This document shows positions 42,646 to 53,441 of a DNA stretch of 64,000 bases, piece by piece. This DNA comes from Meghimatium bilineatum (lineage: Eukaryota; Mollusca; Gastropoda; Stylommatophora; Philomycidae), in assembly GCA_034231615.1 (NCBI GenBank), contig CM067319.1:8046391-8110390 (forward strand), written 5' to 3'. The position numbers were made by a program, and so were the translations under genes. Each line of letters opens with the position of its first letter. Position 1 is the stretch's first letter. The notes beneath the pieces were generated by a model, which saw only the letters and a program-made list of their open reading frames with translations, did not search any database and was not told where the DNA came from.

Positions 42646-42800
42646 ACCAAGTGGTTAATTATACCTTCTGGTTTGGCGGAGCACACATAATACATTCAGT
42701 ACATTCTCCTATCTGTGAAATAAACATTGAAAGCATGACCGGGTTCACGTGTAACAGACCTGTGTACAGATATGATATGAAAATCCGATTTTGAATATTT

Positions 42801-43083
42801 CCCGTGTGTTGTCGGGACCTGAGAGGGGAGAAAAGAATACCTTACACAAACTTTTTACCTTCCACGTATGTCGTAAGAGGCGACTAAGGAGGTTATGGGA
42901 TGGATTTTACTGTCCCATCCCATATAGGGTCAGTGAACTAAAGCCATGCTGAAATCGGATGTATCAGGCCGAAAGGGCGCAGATATCTCAGCAATGCAGT
43001 AAACCATGACACAACGCATTCCGTTCTTCGGACTACATCCGGCTAACCTGCAGGAGTTTGAGAACGAACCCAGAAGAAGAAGA
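42801..43083 (+). mobile_element. SINE-A, full length
   Basis: CCCGTGTGTTGTCGGGACC, CATATAGGGTCAGTGAAC, GACTACATCCGGCTAACCTG and a tail of AACCCAGAAGAAGAAG. Short flanks TATTTCC and TTATTTCC may be a TSD. Confidence 0.88.
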
Positions 43084-43094
43084 TTATTTCCGTC

Positions 43095-43205
43095 CATTTC
43101 ATTAGCCAGCCTTAACTATTTTTGGCATGCGATTCCAAGTATATAAATAGTGATCAACGAGAAACACGACAATAATAAAAAACGTATTGAATGAAGTCTT
43201 GTTTA
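43095..43205. mobile_element. Element F, half copy
   Basis: ACTATTTTTGGCATGCGATT, CCAAGTATATAAATAGTGAT, and GAAACACGACAATAATAAAA match the right arm of the complete copy at 43430-43600. The left arm is absent or replaced by SINE-A. Confidence 0.6.
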
Positions 43206-43429
43206 TTTTCTGTCTTCTACTAGCGAAAGCCAAGATTAAAGTAGGTGGGATTAAAAGTGGTCAAGATTAAAGATAACAACAACATCTAGGTGGTCATCCT
43301 CATAGCTTCTAGTGACGCATAATAAGATTACCGTGGCGCTGTCAACAGGTTTTCTCGGTGGCTACTAGATTTTTGAACTGTTTAACTATGACCATAACCG
43401 TTAAAGATATTTCAACAGAATTAATTAGG

Positions 43430-43600
43430 CCTTCATTCGTAAAGTTTTTGATTATTGACGTCGGTTCGATTGGTCACTATTTATAGACTTGGAGTCGCCT
43501 TGACTAATTTTGGCATGTCATTCCAAGTATACAAATAGTGACCAAAGGAAACACGAAAATGAATCAAGAAAAGAATTAAATGAAAACCTAATTAATTCTG
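43430..43600. mobile_element. Foldback element F, complete
   Basis: Left arm: GTTTTTGATTATTGACGTCG, TTGGTCACTATTTATAGACT, TGGAGTCGCC. Right arm: GGCATGTCATTCCAAGTATA, CAAATAGTGACCAAAGGAAA, CACGAAAATGAATCAAGAAA. The arms are inverted over about 70 bp with a spacer of roughly 15 bp, so the element can fold into a long hairpin. MITE-like; no coding capacity. Confidence 0.7.
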
Positions 43601-43894
43601 CGAACAGGTCCGTTATATCACCGACGTACTCGGTTTGACGCCCATATGTTGGGTGCTAATTGCTATCGTGAGAATGTACAAAGGCACTCTTTTCCTGTTT
43701 GCTTCAGACTTTGCTGTATTATGCAAACCACTGGCTTCCCCTGGGAGCACATTGTATGGTCTTCATCTATGATTAGTTTCATTACTTTGTTGGCGACAAC
43801 TTAACACCAGGTACGCCCTTGTTTCCTTCTCGGTTATGTGTGCACATCCTTTTTCGTGTAGGTCCTGCGGGCCGACGACACAGCGTAACTCAGG

Positions 43895-44055
43895 AGGAAC
43901 AAAAATCGTCATATATTGGGAGTTTTTCAGCAAAATACAACATACACTAACGACATTAACCGAAACAATCGATGTTTCTACTAAAAAGTTATCATCAGGG
44001 CAAAAACAGATTGCAAGAAATGAATATTGCGAACAGAGGTTCATGATGTACTACA
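43895..44055. repeat. Dispersed repeat E2
   Basis: CAGCAAAATACAACATACAC, TAACGACATTAACCGAAACA, GATGTTTCTACTAAAAAGTT and ATCATCAGGGCAAAAACAG align with 26575-26660. Confidence 0.55.
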
Positions 44056-44167
44056 ATTGTAACTGAATTTTCAAAAGTGGATGTAACAAATGGTCATCAG
44101 CATGTGACCGCAGGATCAATATTCGGGGCAAAAAAATATGTGGCGTACATCAGCAACTCATACACTG

Positions 44168-44416
44168 TCGTTCACTCTCAAGCTCCTGCAGATTAGCAGG
44201 ATGGAGTCCGAAGAACAGAATACAATGTATCAAGGCTTACAACCTGGTTTCTATATTTGCACCTTTCGGACTGACACATTCATCTTGGACATGGATATTT
44301 GTTCACTCGGATATATGTATTTCAACAGCCAACTCTAGCACCAAAACTCATTAGCTGATCCTTACGACATGCATGGCAACGGTTTTTCTTCTCGGACCTC
44401 ATGAATTGCGAGCGAT
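44168..44416 (-). mobile_element. SINE-A, diverged
   Basis: GTTCACTCTCAAGCTCCTGC, GCAGGATGGAGTCCGAAGA, CACCTTTCGGACTGACACAT, CGACATGCATGGCAACGG and CTCGGACCTCATGAATTGCG. Confidence 0.7.
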
Positions 44417-44479
44417 TATCTCTTACTTCCTATGCACAGTTGGGTGGTTTCTCCGAGCTTTCTTTCATACCCAGGAGGC

Positions 44480-44880
44480 TTCAGCTTTCAGATTAGTGCC
44501 TATTGAAGGAGTCTTCTATTCAGAGGGAGGTATATGTCACGAGTTGAGCTGATAGTTTGCCTTGGTCACCCGTTGTTTGTCTTTCCTCCAACGAGACGCT
44601 TCACAGCCAGCGATATGTTCCTCGTGTATGAAAACCATTCCATTACTGTGTATCCCTATGTCATTGAGCAAATTTCTTGCGTATGAGCGATTTTGGGTAA
44701 TGGCGACAGCAAAATTAGACTCAGGTTTGATACACCTTCCTAGACGAGGTGTATCTTTTCTACACACGTCGGGTATCTGGGATTTTTCGCGCACTCCTGT
44801 GCATTTCTCACGACTTGCCTCGTTCACTTGAGATGGCCTTCCAATCCATCGCCTGTCGCGTTCTGTGTATTTTGACTCTT
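44480..44880 (-). other. Unrecognised open frame
   Basis: A minus-strand frame of 96 codons from an ATG at 44827 to 44537, open further upstream, rich in charged residues (RSYARNLLNDIGIHSNGMVF, HEEHIAGCEASRWRKDKQR). I cannot assign a family. It lies next to a family C copy and may be part of an unknown mobile element or a decayed exon. Confidence 0.25.
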
Positions 44881-44899
44881 CGTCATTGCGTATTTTTCC

Positions 44900-45695
44900 A
44901 CAAGAAGTAAATAAAATGCGAACCTCGAACGAGAAGCTTCGCAGTGGGCTCTTGGGTACTGAACCAAATTCTCTCAGGCATGAGCCGTGTTTGGCAACAG
45001 CCGACAGTCGAGTTTGGTTTGGTTTATAGTGTCCTTAGAAACTTGACACCCCCTCCCCCCTCTACGTTTCCCACAGTGTTCAGAGTCTGAGTCTCAACAC
45101 TGCTTCGGTCAGACATTTGAACAATGCACTCCCCGACATTGTTTCAGTGCTTGCCATGTGTGAAATAGGAAGTTGCTTTCAAAGTTTATTTTTCCTTTAC
45201 CCAAGAGTGCATGTTCAATTCGGCTTATTCAATACCTAAGTCATGGCTCCTACTTTAAAAGGGAACAATTGTGATGGGACATGTGGGCTTCTGTGTATTC
45301 TCGACCATGAACAGTATTCCCGCCAGTCAGTCTCATGCTGGACTATTGCAGCTTTGTTGCCACTGAATTGATGCATACACTACTTTCCAGATTTGGTGTG
45401 ATCTCGTAAGATCACCGTATGTTAAAGACATTTTCAGTGGTCGCTCCTCTAATGTTTCTGCTTTTTAGCTTGCCGATACTGAATACACAATCTACATTCA
45501 CAGACACGAGCCTAAAAGTGTCAGCCATGAATACAGCAAAATCAGCTGTATTACTGTTTCCAGGGTGCACCACGTGGAGGTACTTTTAGGATCTTGGTTA
45601 TCTGCTACCCTGGGTCCGCAAGAGAGCAATGCGAGACCCTTTGCACCCCTGCATGGTAACTTGCTATTATTTTGTTTCCCTTTGAATTTCGGCAG
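44900..45695 (-). repeat. Dispersed repeat C
   Basis: The most conserved part is 45545-45650, bounded by GGGTGCACCACGTGG and CCCTTTGCACCCC. On the minus strand it reads GAKGLALLSCGPRVADNQDP and KSTSTWCTLE. The same 88 bp block occurs on the plus strand at 54297-54384 and 55473-55561. A CAGTGGGCTCTTGGGTACTG block near 44940 has counterparts at 56075 and 56185, so the family is probably 1 kb or longer. Confidence 0.5.
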
Positions 45696-45699
45696 CATC

Positions 45700-45800
45700 C
45701 GACATCAACATTACATTTGTGATGATAGCCAATTTCACCCTTAGCCCACATCTCCTTAGTCGACTCTTACGACTTGTTTGCTAGGTCAACGTGTTATTAA
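45700..45800 (-). mobile_element. SINE-A 5' remnant
   Basis: CATCTCCTTAGTCGACTCTT, ACGACTTGTTTGCTAGGTCA and AACGTG match the reverse SINE-A 5' third. Confidence 0.55.
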
Positions 45801-45859
45801 GCAATGCTTGCTTTCAGATTTCGACATTACATGTACTTCAGTGATGTCATGGTGCTGAT

Positions 45860-46240
45860 AATTATGATACTAACGGCGAGGATACTGATGTGGCTATTGT
45901 GGTTATGATAAGAACAATATTGACAATTATTATGATAATTACTACGATGTCGATAATGATTATTATTATTACTATATTGACGATGATAATGAAGATGTCT
46001 ATGACGACGATAATGATGATGATGGTGGTGGTGGTTATAGTGATGATGTTGGCAATGATTATTATTTGATGACAACGACGATAAAGATGATGTTAATGAT
46101 AGTGATGGTCATGATGATGATGGCGATGATGATTTTTCTTGTGATGATGATGACGAAGATGATAAGGATGATGATGGCGATGATGTTGATGATAATCATG
46201 GTGGTGATAACGATGGCGATGATGATGGTTATACGACAGC
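45860..46240. repeat. GAT-rich degenerate trinucleotide tract
   Basis: Irregular (GAT)n with GGT, GAC and TAT variants over about 380 bp. The open frames on both strands (poly-Asp; His/Asn-rich) reflect composition. Confidence 0.9.
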
Positions 46241-46429
46241 GATGAAGGATACAGTTAACAATTGGTTTTCCTGGAGAACGGAAGTTGGTATGATGTTAAG
46301 TACCGAATGGTGAATCAGACGGTGCCAGGGACACTAAAACCCGGTGACTCATATAAACTATGTTAATTAAAAACAGTTAAGAGTAGTCCGGCGAGTAGGG
46401 AGAGTACCACCCTCACCCTTCTCCCTATG

Positions 46430-46870
46430 TTTGTCACCACTCACTTATTCACTTCCTCTTTCACTCACTCACTCACTCTCTCTCTCTTTCGCCCATACTT
46501 ATTCAGTTACTTTCTCACTTATTTACTCACTCTCACTCACTAATTCACCCTCTCTCTCATTCACTCATACACCCACTCACTCAATATCTCACACTCTCAC
46601 TATGTTTCTCTCATCCTCACTCTCCCACGTACTCTCTGTCTCACTCTCTCACACTCATTTTTTCACTTCCCCACTCACTCTCACTCACTCATTCACCTTC
46701 TTTCTCTCACACTCTCTCACTCACTATCTCACACTCTCAACTACTCTTATGTCCTTACTCACTCATTCACCTTCTTTCTCTCACACTCACTCACTCACTA
46801 TCACATACTCTCAACTACTCTTAGGTCCTTACTCACTCATTCACTCTCTCAATTACTCACTGCCCATTTC
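46430..46870. repeat. (CTCACT)n-like pyrimidine-rich tract
   Basis: Degenerate CTCACTCACT and TCTCTC blocks, with one 65 bp stretch (TCATTCACCTTCTTTCTCTC onward) duplicated at about 46688 and 46763. The plus-strand frame of 161 codons is a by-product. Confidence 0.9.
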
Positions 46871-46904
46871 ATCTGTTCTTTACCATCGACCTATCAGACT
46901 AATC

Positions 46905-47778
46905 ACCACAAAATAAGCACCACAAATTTAATACCACAAATTTAATACCACAAATTTAATACCACAAATTTAATACCACATATTTAACACCACAAATTTA
47001 ACACCACAAATTTAACACCACAAATTTAATACCACATATTTAATACCACAAATTTAACACCACAAATTTAATACCACAAATTTAATACCACAAATTTAAC
47101 ACCACAAATTTAATACCACATATTTAATACCACAAATTTAATACCACAAATTTAATACCACATATTTAATACCACAAATTTAATACCACAAATTTAATAC
47201 CACATATTTAACACCACAAATTTAACACCACAAATTTAACACCACAAATTTAATACCACATATTTAATACCACAAATTTAACACCACAAATTTAATACCA
47301 CAAATTTAATACCACAAATTTAACACCACAAATTTAATACCACAAATTTAATACCACAAATTTAACACCACAAATTTAACACCACAAATTTAATACCACA
47401 AATTTAACACCACAAATTTAACACCACAAATTTAACACCACAAATTTAATACCACAAATTTAACACCACAAATTTAATACCACAAATTTAATACCACAAA
47501 TTTAACACCACAAATTTAATACCACAAATTTAATACCACAAATTTAACACCACAAATTTAACACCACATATTTAATACCACATATTTAACACCACAAATT
47601 TAATACCACAAATTTAACACCACAAATTTAATACCACAAATTTAACACCACAAATTTAACACCACATATTTAATACCACAAATTTAACACCACAAATTTA
47701 ACACCACAAATTTAATACCACAAATTTAACACCACAAATTTAACACCACATATTTAATACCACATATTTAACACCACA
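46905..47778. repeat. 15 bp AT-rich satellite (about 58 copies)
   Basis: Unit ACCACAAATTTAATA with single-site variants (ATATTTA for AAATTTA; AACACC for AATACC). Copy number is about 58 and the 15 bp period is strictly kept. Confidence 0.96.
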
Positions 47779-47859
47779 ATGTGTGGGATCTACTGCTAGC
47801 TTACAATCTCTACTTGTCCAGACTTTAATCTACGTTCCAAAATTTCCATCTGCTTTCAC

Positions 47860-48190
47860 TGACTTTGATCTTCTTTCTCAGACCAATATCTACTTTCGCA
47901 GACTAATATCTACTTTCTCAGACTAATATCTACTTTCTCAGATTAATATTCACTTTCTCATACTAATATCTACTTTCTCATACTAATATCTACTTTATCA
48001 GACTAATATCTTTCTCAGACTAATATCTACTTTCTCAGACTAATATCTACTTTCTCAGAATAATATTTACTTTCTCAGACTAATATTTACTTTCTCAGAC
48101 TAATACCTACTTTCTCAGACTAATATCTACTTTCTCAGACTAATATCTACTTTCTCAGACTTGTATCTACTTTCGCAGGCTTTTATCTAC
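47860..48190. repeat. 20 bp tandem repeat, diverging rightward
   Basis: About 15 copies of CTAATATCTACTTTCTCAGA. It then degrades into GACTTTTATCTACTTTCCC-like units up to 48390. Confidence 0.92.
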
Positions 48191-48584
48191 TTTTCCAGAC
48201 TTTTACATACTTTCCTGACTTTTATCTACTGTCCCAGACGTTAATCTACTTGACAAAACTCTGTTGTGTACTTGTTTAGTCACTTTCCCAGATAATTTAG
48301 CTACTTGTCCAGACGTTTAGTCACTTTCCCAGATAATTTATCCACTTGTCCAGACGTTTAGTCACTTACCAGACTTTCCTCTACTCATCCAGATATTTCC
48401 ATATTTGGCTCGCCTCTTTCTTTATTCAAGATTTTAGTTTAGCCACACCTGGAATAATATGTCCAAGTTTCAACCTCTACACATTTTCTGAGGACAAACG
48501 ATAGGATTTCGTGTCATTTCTCGAGGGTCAAGATTGCTTTTATCATAGTTCCCATATTTTATTATGACGACTATGCCGAGACTT

Positions 48585-48665
48585 AAGTACGTGCTGTCTT
48601 ATAGCATTGTGCTGTCTTATAGCATTGTGCTGTCTTATAGCATTGTGCTGTCTTATAACAATGTG
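48585..48665. repeat. 18 bp tandem repeat
   Basis: Four copies of GTGCTGTCTTATAGCATT, followed by diverged relatives to about 48740. Confidence 0.9.
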
Positions 48666-48814
48666 CAATATTCTAACATTGTGATGTAAGCGAACATTGT
48701 ATTATACTCTAACATTGTGCTGTATTCTAACGTTTTACTGTATTATTCTTATTGAGCTAAAAAAAACTGGACTGACTTTACTTCTCGTGATATTTGTTCA
48801 TTATTTTTGTTATG

Positions 48815-48925
48815 TTGATCTATGGGTCCTAGCAGCTTGACTGTCCATGCCAAAGTTTATATTGATCTATGGGTCCTAGCATCTTGACTGTCCAGGCCAA
48901 AGGTTATATAGATCTATGGTTCCTC
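48815..48925. repeat. About 54 bp direct repeat
   Basis: TTGATCTATGGGTCCTAGCA, TCTTGACTGTCCAGGCCAAA and GTTTATA occur twice, with a third partial copy. Confidence 0.75.
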
Positions 48926-48959
48926 AGTCAGTCAGTCAGATTCTATGATATAGATCATC

Positions 48960-49180
48960 ACTCAGTCAGACTGGGACTACTAATTCTATGATAAAGTATA
49001 TTGTCTGTTTCAACGTTTCCGCCCGCCATACAGCTTCTCTTGGGCGCTGATTGGGGTGGGCCATGTCTTTCTCATCAGATCTGTATACTGGGGACAACCT
49101 TCTAAGATATGTTCTGCTGTCACATTCCCCAGGTTGGACTGACACAGACTAGTGGTCTTTTTCTGAGCAAGAGAACCGTG
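48960..49180 (-). mobile_element. I-like LINE C-terminal zinc-knuckle fragment
   Basis: The minus strand reads TTSLCQSNLGNVTAEHILEG, CPQYTDLMRKTWPTPISAQE and KLYGGRKR. This matches the C-terminal end of the LINEs at 4480-5143 and 32186-33150 (C...EHIL-x-C-P/A, W-P, LYG). RNase H proper is absent. Confidence 0.75.
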
Positions 49181-49591
49181 CAAAGACCATTATCATTCGT
49201 ATATTTACAGTAATATTGTAATATTGAAGACAGATGCCTATATTTTTGTTATATATGGTCGTTCAGGGTTGTGAATCACAGCGGAAATTCATGACAACGC
49301 CTACGCTAATCAGATAATTGTCTTCACTTCCGCGTATCTCGTCTGTTCTGTATGAGTTCACAGAGTGACTCACGTTACGTACCGACATTTGTTAAGTGGT
49401 AACTTACAGGGTGCAAAGGGGGAGCACATTATTGCCGCGCTATAATCTGCCATCATGACCTCTAACAATATAAGACCTACTGGCTACTATAAAATGAAGT
49501 TTTCTTAATAACTCATTTGACTATTCCAATGATTTTTATTGGTCATTGTGATTCGACTTTGTGTGACAGCCAATGAAAATCAAGGGAATAG

Positions 49592-50148
49592 TTTTCCTCT
49601 ACATTCGTTCTCAAATTCCTGCAGATCAGCTGGATGCATTCAGAGAATGGAAATCGCTGTGTATTGGTTTGCAGTTGTGCTGCAATGTATTGGTTTGCAG
49701 TTGTGCTGCAATGTAATAGTTTGCAGATTTGCGGCAATGTAATGGTTTGCAGTTTTGCTGCAATGTATTGGTTTGCAGTTGTGCTAAAATGTAATGATTT
49801 GCAGTTGTGCTGCAATGTAATGGTTTGCATTTTTGCTGCAATGTAATGGTTTGAAGTTTTGCTGCAATGTAATCGTTTGCAGATTTGCTGCAATGTAATG
49901 GTTTGCAGTTTTGCTGCAATGTAATGGTTTGCAGATTTGCTGCAATGTAATGGTGTACAGTTTTGCTGCAGGCCTATCGGCCTGACAAATCCGACTTCAA
50001 CGTGGCTTCTGGGTCCATTTCACCCTATTTGGGCTGTGACAGCAATTGCACCCCATAATATCCTAAGTCACCTCTTACAACATGCATGGCAGGTAAACAA
50101 TGTTGCTTTTCCGTGGTCTCCATTCGGGCCTCGTCAACACAATGGAAC
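49592..50148 (-). mobile_element. SINE-A with 26 bp internal array and 9 bp TSD
   Basis: AGGGAATAG occurs at 49583-49591 and 50149-50157. The left part CATTCGTTCTCAAATTCCTG and right part GGCCTGACAAATCCGACTTC to GGGCCTCGTCAACACAATGG are standard SINE-A. The GTCATGGTTTACAGCATTGC segment is repeated in between, so the copy is 557 bp instead of about 285. Confidence 0.9.
49665..49975. repeat. 26 bp minisatellite (about 12 copies) from SINE-A
   Basis: Unit AATGGTTTGCAGTTTTGCTG plus CAATGT, derived from the ATGGTTTACAGCATTGCTGC stretch of SINE-A. Frame-rotating, so several overlapping 70-115 codon frames appear on both strands. Confidence 0.93.
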
Positions 50149-50294
50149 AGGGAATAGTCAAATGAGTTATTTTAGAGGTGTGATTTTCTATTAGCATGTC
50201 GGTCTTATATTGCAGACGGTCAGGCATGTCAAGCATACGCAAGAGGCGACATATGCTGGTATGTACTCTCAAGTTAGAGACGAATAAATGTCAG

Positions 50295-50356
50295 TTGAAC
50301 GAACCTGGGGTTGAACGAACCTGGGGTTGAACGAACCTGGGGTTGAACGAACCTGG
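50295..50356. repeat. 16 bp tandem repeat
   Basis: Four copies of TTGAACGAACCTGGGG, the last one truncated. Confidence 0.93.
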
Positions 50357-50379
50357 CTGAAATCCTGTCTGCTGCATTC

Positions 50380-50474
50380 TGATTATATACTCTTCTGTCT
50401 ACTATGTTGTTCCATTTCTTATTTTACCCATATCATGATAAAGACTTATCTCGTCGAAACGTCGATATAGCCTG
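50380..50474. repeat. Dispersed repeat E core, reversed
   Basis: CATGATAAAGACTTATCTCG followed by TCGAAACGTCGATA matches the core of repeat E in the opposite orientation. Confidence 0.45.
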
Positions 50475-50845
50475 TGTTTTGCCGGCCCCGATAGTGGAGT
50501 AATTTGTAATTAGAGCAGCAGTGGTAACCTTCCAAGCAAGGTGTAAGAATCGGTTAAGGAGGAAATGGGGTGGAATTGCCCCATTTCACACAAGCATTGA
50601 GGTCACTCAGAAGACATGCCGAAGACTGATACTTCCGACTGAAAGAAGAAGATATCGCAGTTAAAGCGTAATCTATAGCACAACGTATTCTATTCTCCAG
50701 ACTACATCCTGCTAACCTGTAGGAGTTTGAGACATTACGTTCTCCGGACTACATCCTGCTAACCTGCAGGAGTTTGAGACATTACGTTATCCGGGCTACA
50801 TCCTGCTAACCAACAGGAGTTTGAGAACGAACACAAAAGACGAAT
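50475..50845 (+). mobile_element. SINE-A with 3' segment triplicated
   Basis: A diverged 5' part (TGTTTTGCCGGCCCCGATAG) leads to the 3' end, where a 47 bp block (ACATTACGTTCTCCGGACTA to GGAGTTTGAG) occurs three times at 50675-50820 before GAACGAACACAAAAGACG. An early stage of the kind of expansion seen in larger arrays nearby. Confidence 0.82.
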
Positions 50846-51465
50846 ATCTTATATCATAAAATTCTAAAATTGATCACGAAGGACTAGAAATCTTAGCAGA
50901 GAAAGAGTTAATCTTGAATGTTAACGTTAATGCATACATCTCCAACGTTAATTCATAAATATCTAAACGAATATTTAACATCTTAAAATCCAGAAATACT
51001 GAATGCTAACGCTAATTGATACATCGCTGAATCATCATTTAACAACCTACTTATGGTTTACATTTGCAAACTCTAAACTGGTTTTTGCTCAAACATCAAT
51101 CTCCAGGATAGTTTCCAGACAACACAATTGAACATACACGACATAGACCATCAAACGTCTACCTTGGAACGCCTCTGATACAAACAAGAATATCACGTCT
51201 GAGCCATTGTATAAATGATATAGTTGATAATGGAATCAAAAGTTAACACACACAAACAGAAGATATCCATTAATCTGCATAAACAATTGATAATCTGTCG
51301 CCGATACGATAGAACCGCAGTGTTTCCACTCATTTCCTATCACTTAATGCGTGAGTTGTGTTTCTTGTGAGTTCTTGTTGGTCGTGCAGAAATTATCTGT
51401 ATTTCAACAAATGATAAGGATTAACTGTGAACATTGATTGCTGAATTAGAAATTTAAGTCGGTGT
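50846..51465. other. No recognisable gene
   Basis: AT-rich with diverged direct repeats of TTAACGTTAATGCATA type at 50900-51020. No coding or RNA feature recognised. Confidence 0.5.
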
Positions 51466-51469
51466 TACA

Positions 51470-51670
51470 GGGGCAGCGTCATAAATACAACTTTGCTAGG
51501 GGACAGAGTCGTAGATAAAACTAGCTAGGGTGCGCAGTAGTAGATACAACTGTGATAGGGGGCAGAGTCGTATATACAACTTTGCTAAGGGGCAGAGTGG
51601 TAAATGTAACTTTACTATGGGTCAGGGTCGTAGATACAACTTTGTTAGGGGTCAGGGTCCTAGCTTGAAA
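51470..51670. repeat. Degenerate 32-36 bp tandem repeat
   Basis: About six diverged copies of GGGGCAGAGTCGTAGATACA plus ACTTTGCTA. Confidence 0.8.
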
Positions 51671-51862
51671 GTCTTCAGTTAGGGAGAGGGGATTTACCTA
51701 AATAATAATTTTAACGAAGGACATTTATTTCTCCTCCAATTCTTTCTTTTTCATTCGATTTTTTATTGCCTTTCTGTATAAAATAATTATACAGAGGCAG
51801 AGACAGCGAGAGAGTGAGAGAGAGGTGGGGGTTACCTATATTTTAACTACGTTCCTAATACT

Positions 51863-52132
51863 TCTTCGTTCGTTCTCAAACTCCTTCAGATTAGCAGGAT
51901 GTAGTCCGGAGAACGGAATGCGTTGTGGCATGGTTTACAGCATTGCTGCCATATCTGCACCTTTCGGCCTGACACATCCGACTTCAGCATGGCTTTGGGT
52001 CACTGACCCTATATGGGATGGGACAGCCAACACCATCCCATAACCTCCTTAGTCGCCTTTTACGACATGCATGGAAGGTAAACAGTGTTGCTATTCTTTT
52101 CTCCCCTTTCAGGCCCCGGCAGCACACGGGCT
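51863..52132 (-). mobile_element. SINE-A with 13 bp TSD
   Basis: CGTTCCTAATACT occurs at 51850-51862 and 52133-52145. The body is close to consensus (GTAGTCCGGAGAACGGAATG; TGACCCTATATGGGATGGG); the tail is short (TTCTTCG). Confidence 0.92.
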
Positions 52133-52145
52133 CGTTCCTAATACT

Positions 52146-52590
52146 AAAAATTGTGTTTTCTGTTTTCATTTTTCACGTGGGGACAGGGATCTTATCTTCG
52201 GGCTGTCAATGGGTTATGGAGGAGGTTAAAGACAAAAACTATCGCATTCTCGTTACTGGTACAACACGTCACACACAGCTCACCAGAAATTAGTATACGG
52301 GAATTGAACTACCACTTTCTGATTTTTGTTTCTATAATTCCACATTTACTAAAATTACATCTGACATAACGTTGTTTCTGTTTATGAGTTATTCGCGATT
52401 CACAAGTAGGCCTAGTGGTCTTTGTAGTACTGAGACCTGATGCACGTACTAGTATTGAATGTTTTTTGTTCTCGAGAAATTTACACATCCGTGCAATATG
52501 TGTATTGTCTGTGTGTCGATCGTACGGTCCATATTCCTTGAGAATATACACGTTGAAAGTCTTGATGAAGATTACTTTTATATTTTAGGA
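52146..52590. other. No recognisable gene
   Basis: Frames of 70-90 codons on both strands without recognisable similarity. Confidence 0.45.
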
Positions 52591-52592
52591 AT

Positions 52593-52695
52593 GCGGATTG
52601 GTGGAATGAGGAAAACGTGTTCACTCAATTTGCTAAGCGAACATGTACTATTTGAACGTAATTGGTTCAAGTCCTGCTTGCCGTCTTCTAATTAG
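52593..52695 (+). other. tRNA-like B-box segment
   Basis: GTAATTGGTTCAAGTCCTGC contains a perfect pol III B box (GGTTCAAGTCC), and TTGGTGGAATGAGG upstream could be an A box. The T-stem does not pair well and no anticodon arm is evident. It is a tRNA relic or SINE head at most. Confidence 0.3.
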
Positions 52696-53150
52696 AACTC
52701 ATCGATACTACCTACCAATATATATTATTCATTAACCCACATAACCACGAACTGTTCTTAGCGACACTGTTCTCGGTAACAAATATATCGATTTCTCTTA
52801 TCTATGTAAATAGTCGTTAACATTCAACCTTTTCACAAGTAGCTTTTTTTTTAACTTTCACAAATAGATGCATGCACGCCCGTGGGGGGAGGGGGGAATG
52901 AGATGGTAATCAGTATTTGAAAAACAACCAAATGGTGGTTTACCCCCCCCCCTTTATTTTAGCACATCATAACATGACTTTCCGTACTAGAAGTAATCCA
53001 AATGTCAGTGGACGTCCGGCACAGTAGGGAGGTTTGCAATAATAAAACAAATAAGCGATAAATACTATATGAAGTAATAATGTTACTGTAATCTATACTA
53101 ACTATCAAATTACAAAAATAAAATAAAAATAATAACAATAATAATACAAA
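52696..53150. other. No recognisable gene
   Basis: AT-rich, with G-rich (52880-52897) and C-rich (52944-52952) homopolymer patches and an AATAATAAT stretch near 53120-53150. Confidence 0.5.
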
Positions 53151-53152
53151 TA

Positions 53153-53441
53153 CCGCCCGTGAGTTGCCGGGGCCCGAAAGGGGAGCAAAGAATAGCAATA
53201 CTATTTACCTTCCACGCATGTCGTAAAAGGCGACTAAGGAGGTTATGGGATGGAGTTGGCTATCCCATCCCATCCCATATAGGGCCAGTGACCCAATTCT
53301 ATGCTGAAGTCGGATGTGTCAAGCCGAAAGGTGCAGATATCGCAACAACGCTGTAAATCATGACACAACGCATTCCGTCCTCCGGACTACATCCTGCCAA
53401 TCTGCAGAAGTTTGAGAACGAACGCAGAAGAAGAAGAAGAA
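53153..53441 (+). mobile_element. SINE-A, full length
   Basis: CCGCCCGTGAGTTGCCGGGG to GAACGCAGAAGAAGAAGAAG; close to consensus, with one CCCAT duplicated in the hairpin (CCCATCCCATCCCATATAGG). Confidence 0.92.

Larger units (their letters stand above)
49510..50168. mobile_element. MITE-like element G interrupted by SINE-A
   Basis: Terminal inverted repeats AACTCATTTGACTATTCC (49510-49527) and its exact complement (50151-50168) are 18 bp long. Inside are GATTTTTATTGG and ACAGCCAATGAAAATC arms. Without the SINE-A the element would be about 93 bp, matching the copy at 27580-27675. Confidence 0.75.

Noticed and set aside
45827-46240. Asp-rich or His-rich protein frame at the GAT-rich tract
   Set aside because: Composition-driven; the tract is degenerate and has stops in the main frames.
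46431-46916. 161-codon frame rich in Ser/Leu/His/Thr
   Set aside because: It follows a CTCACT-rich low-complexity tract and has no domain or gene context.
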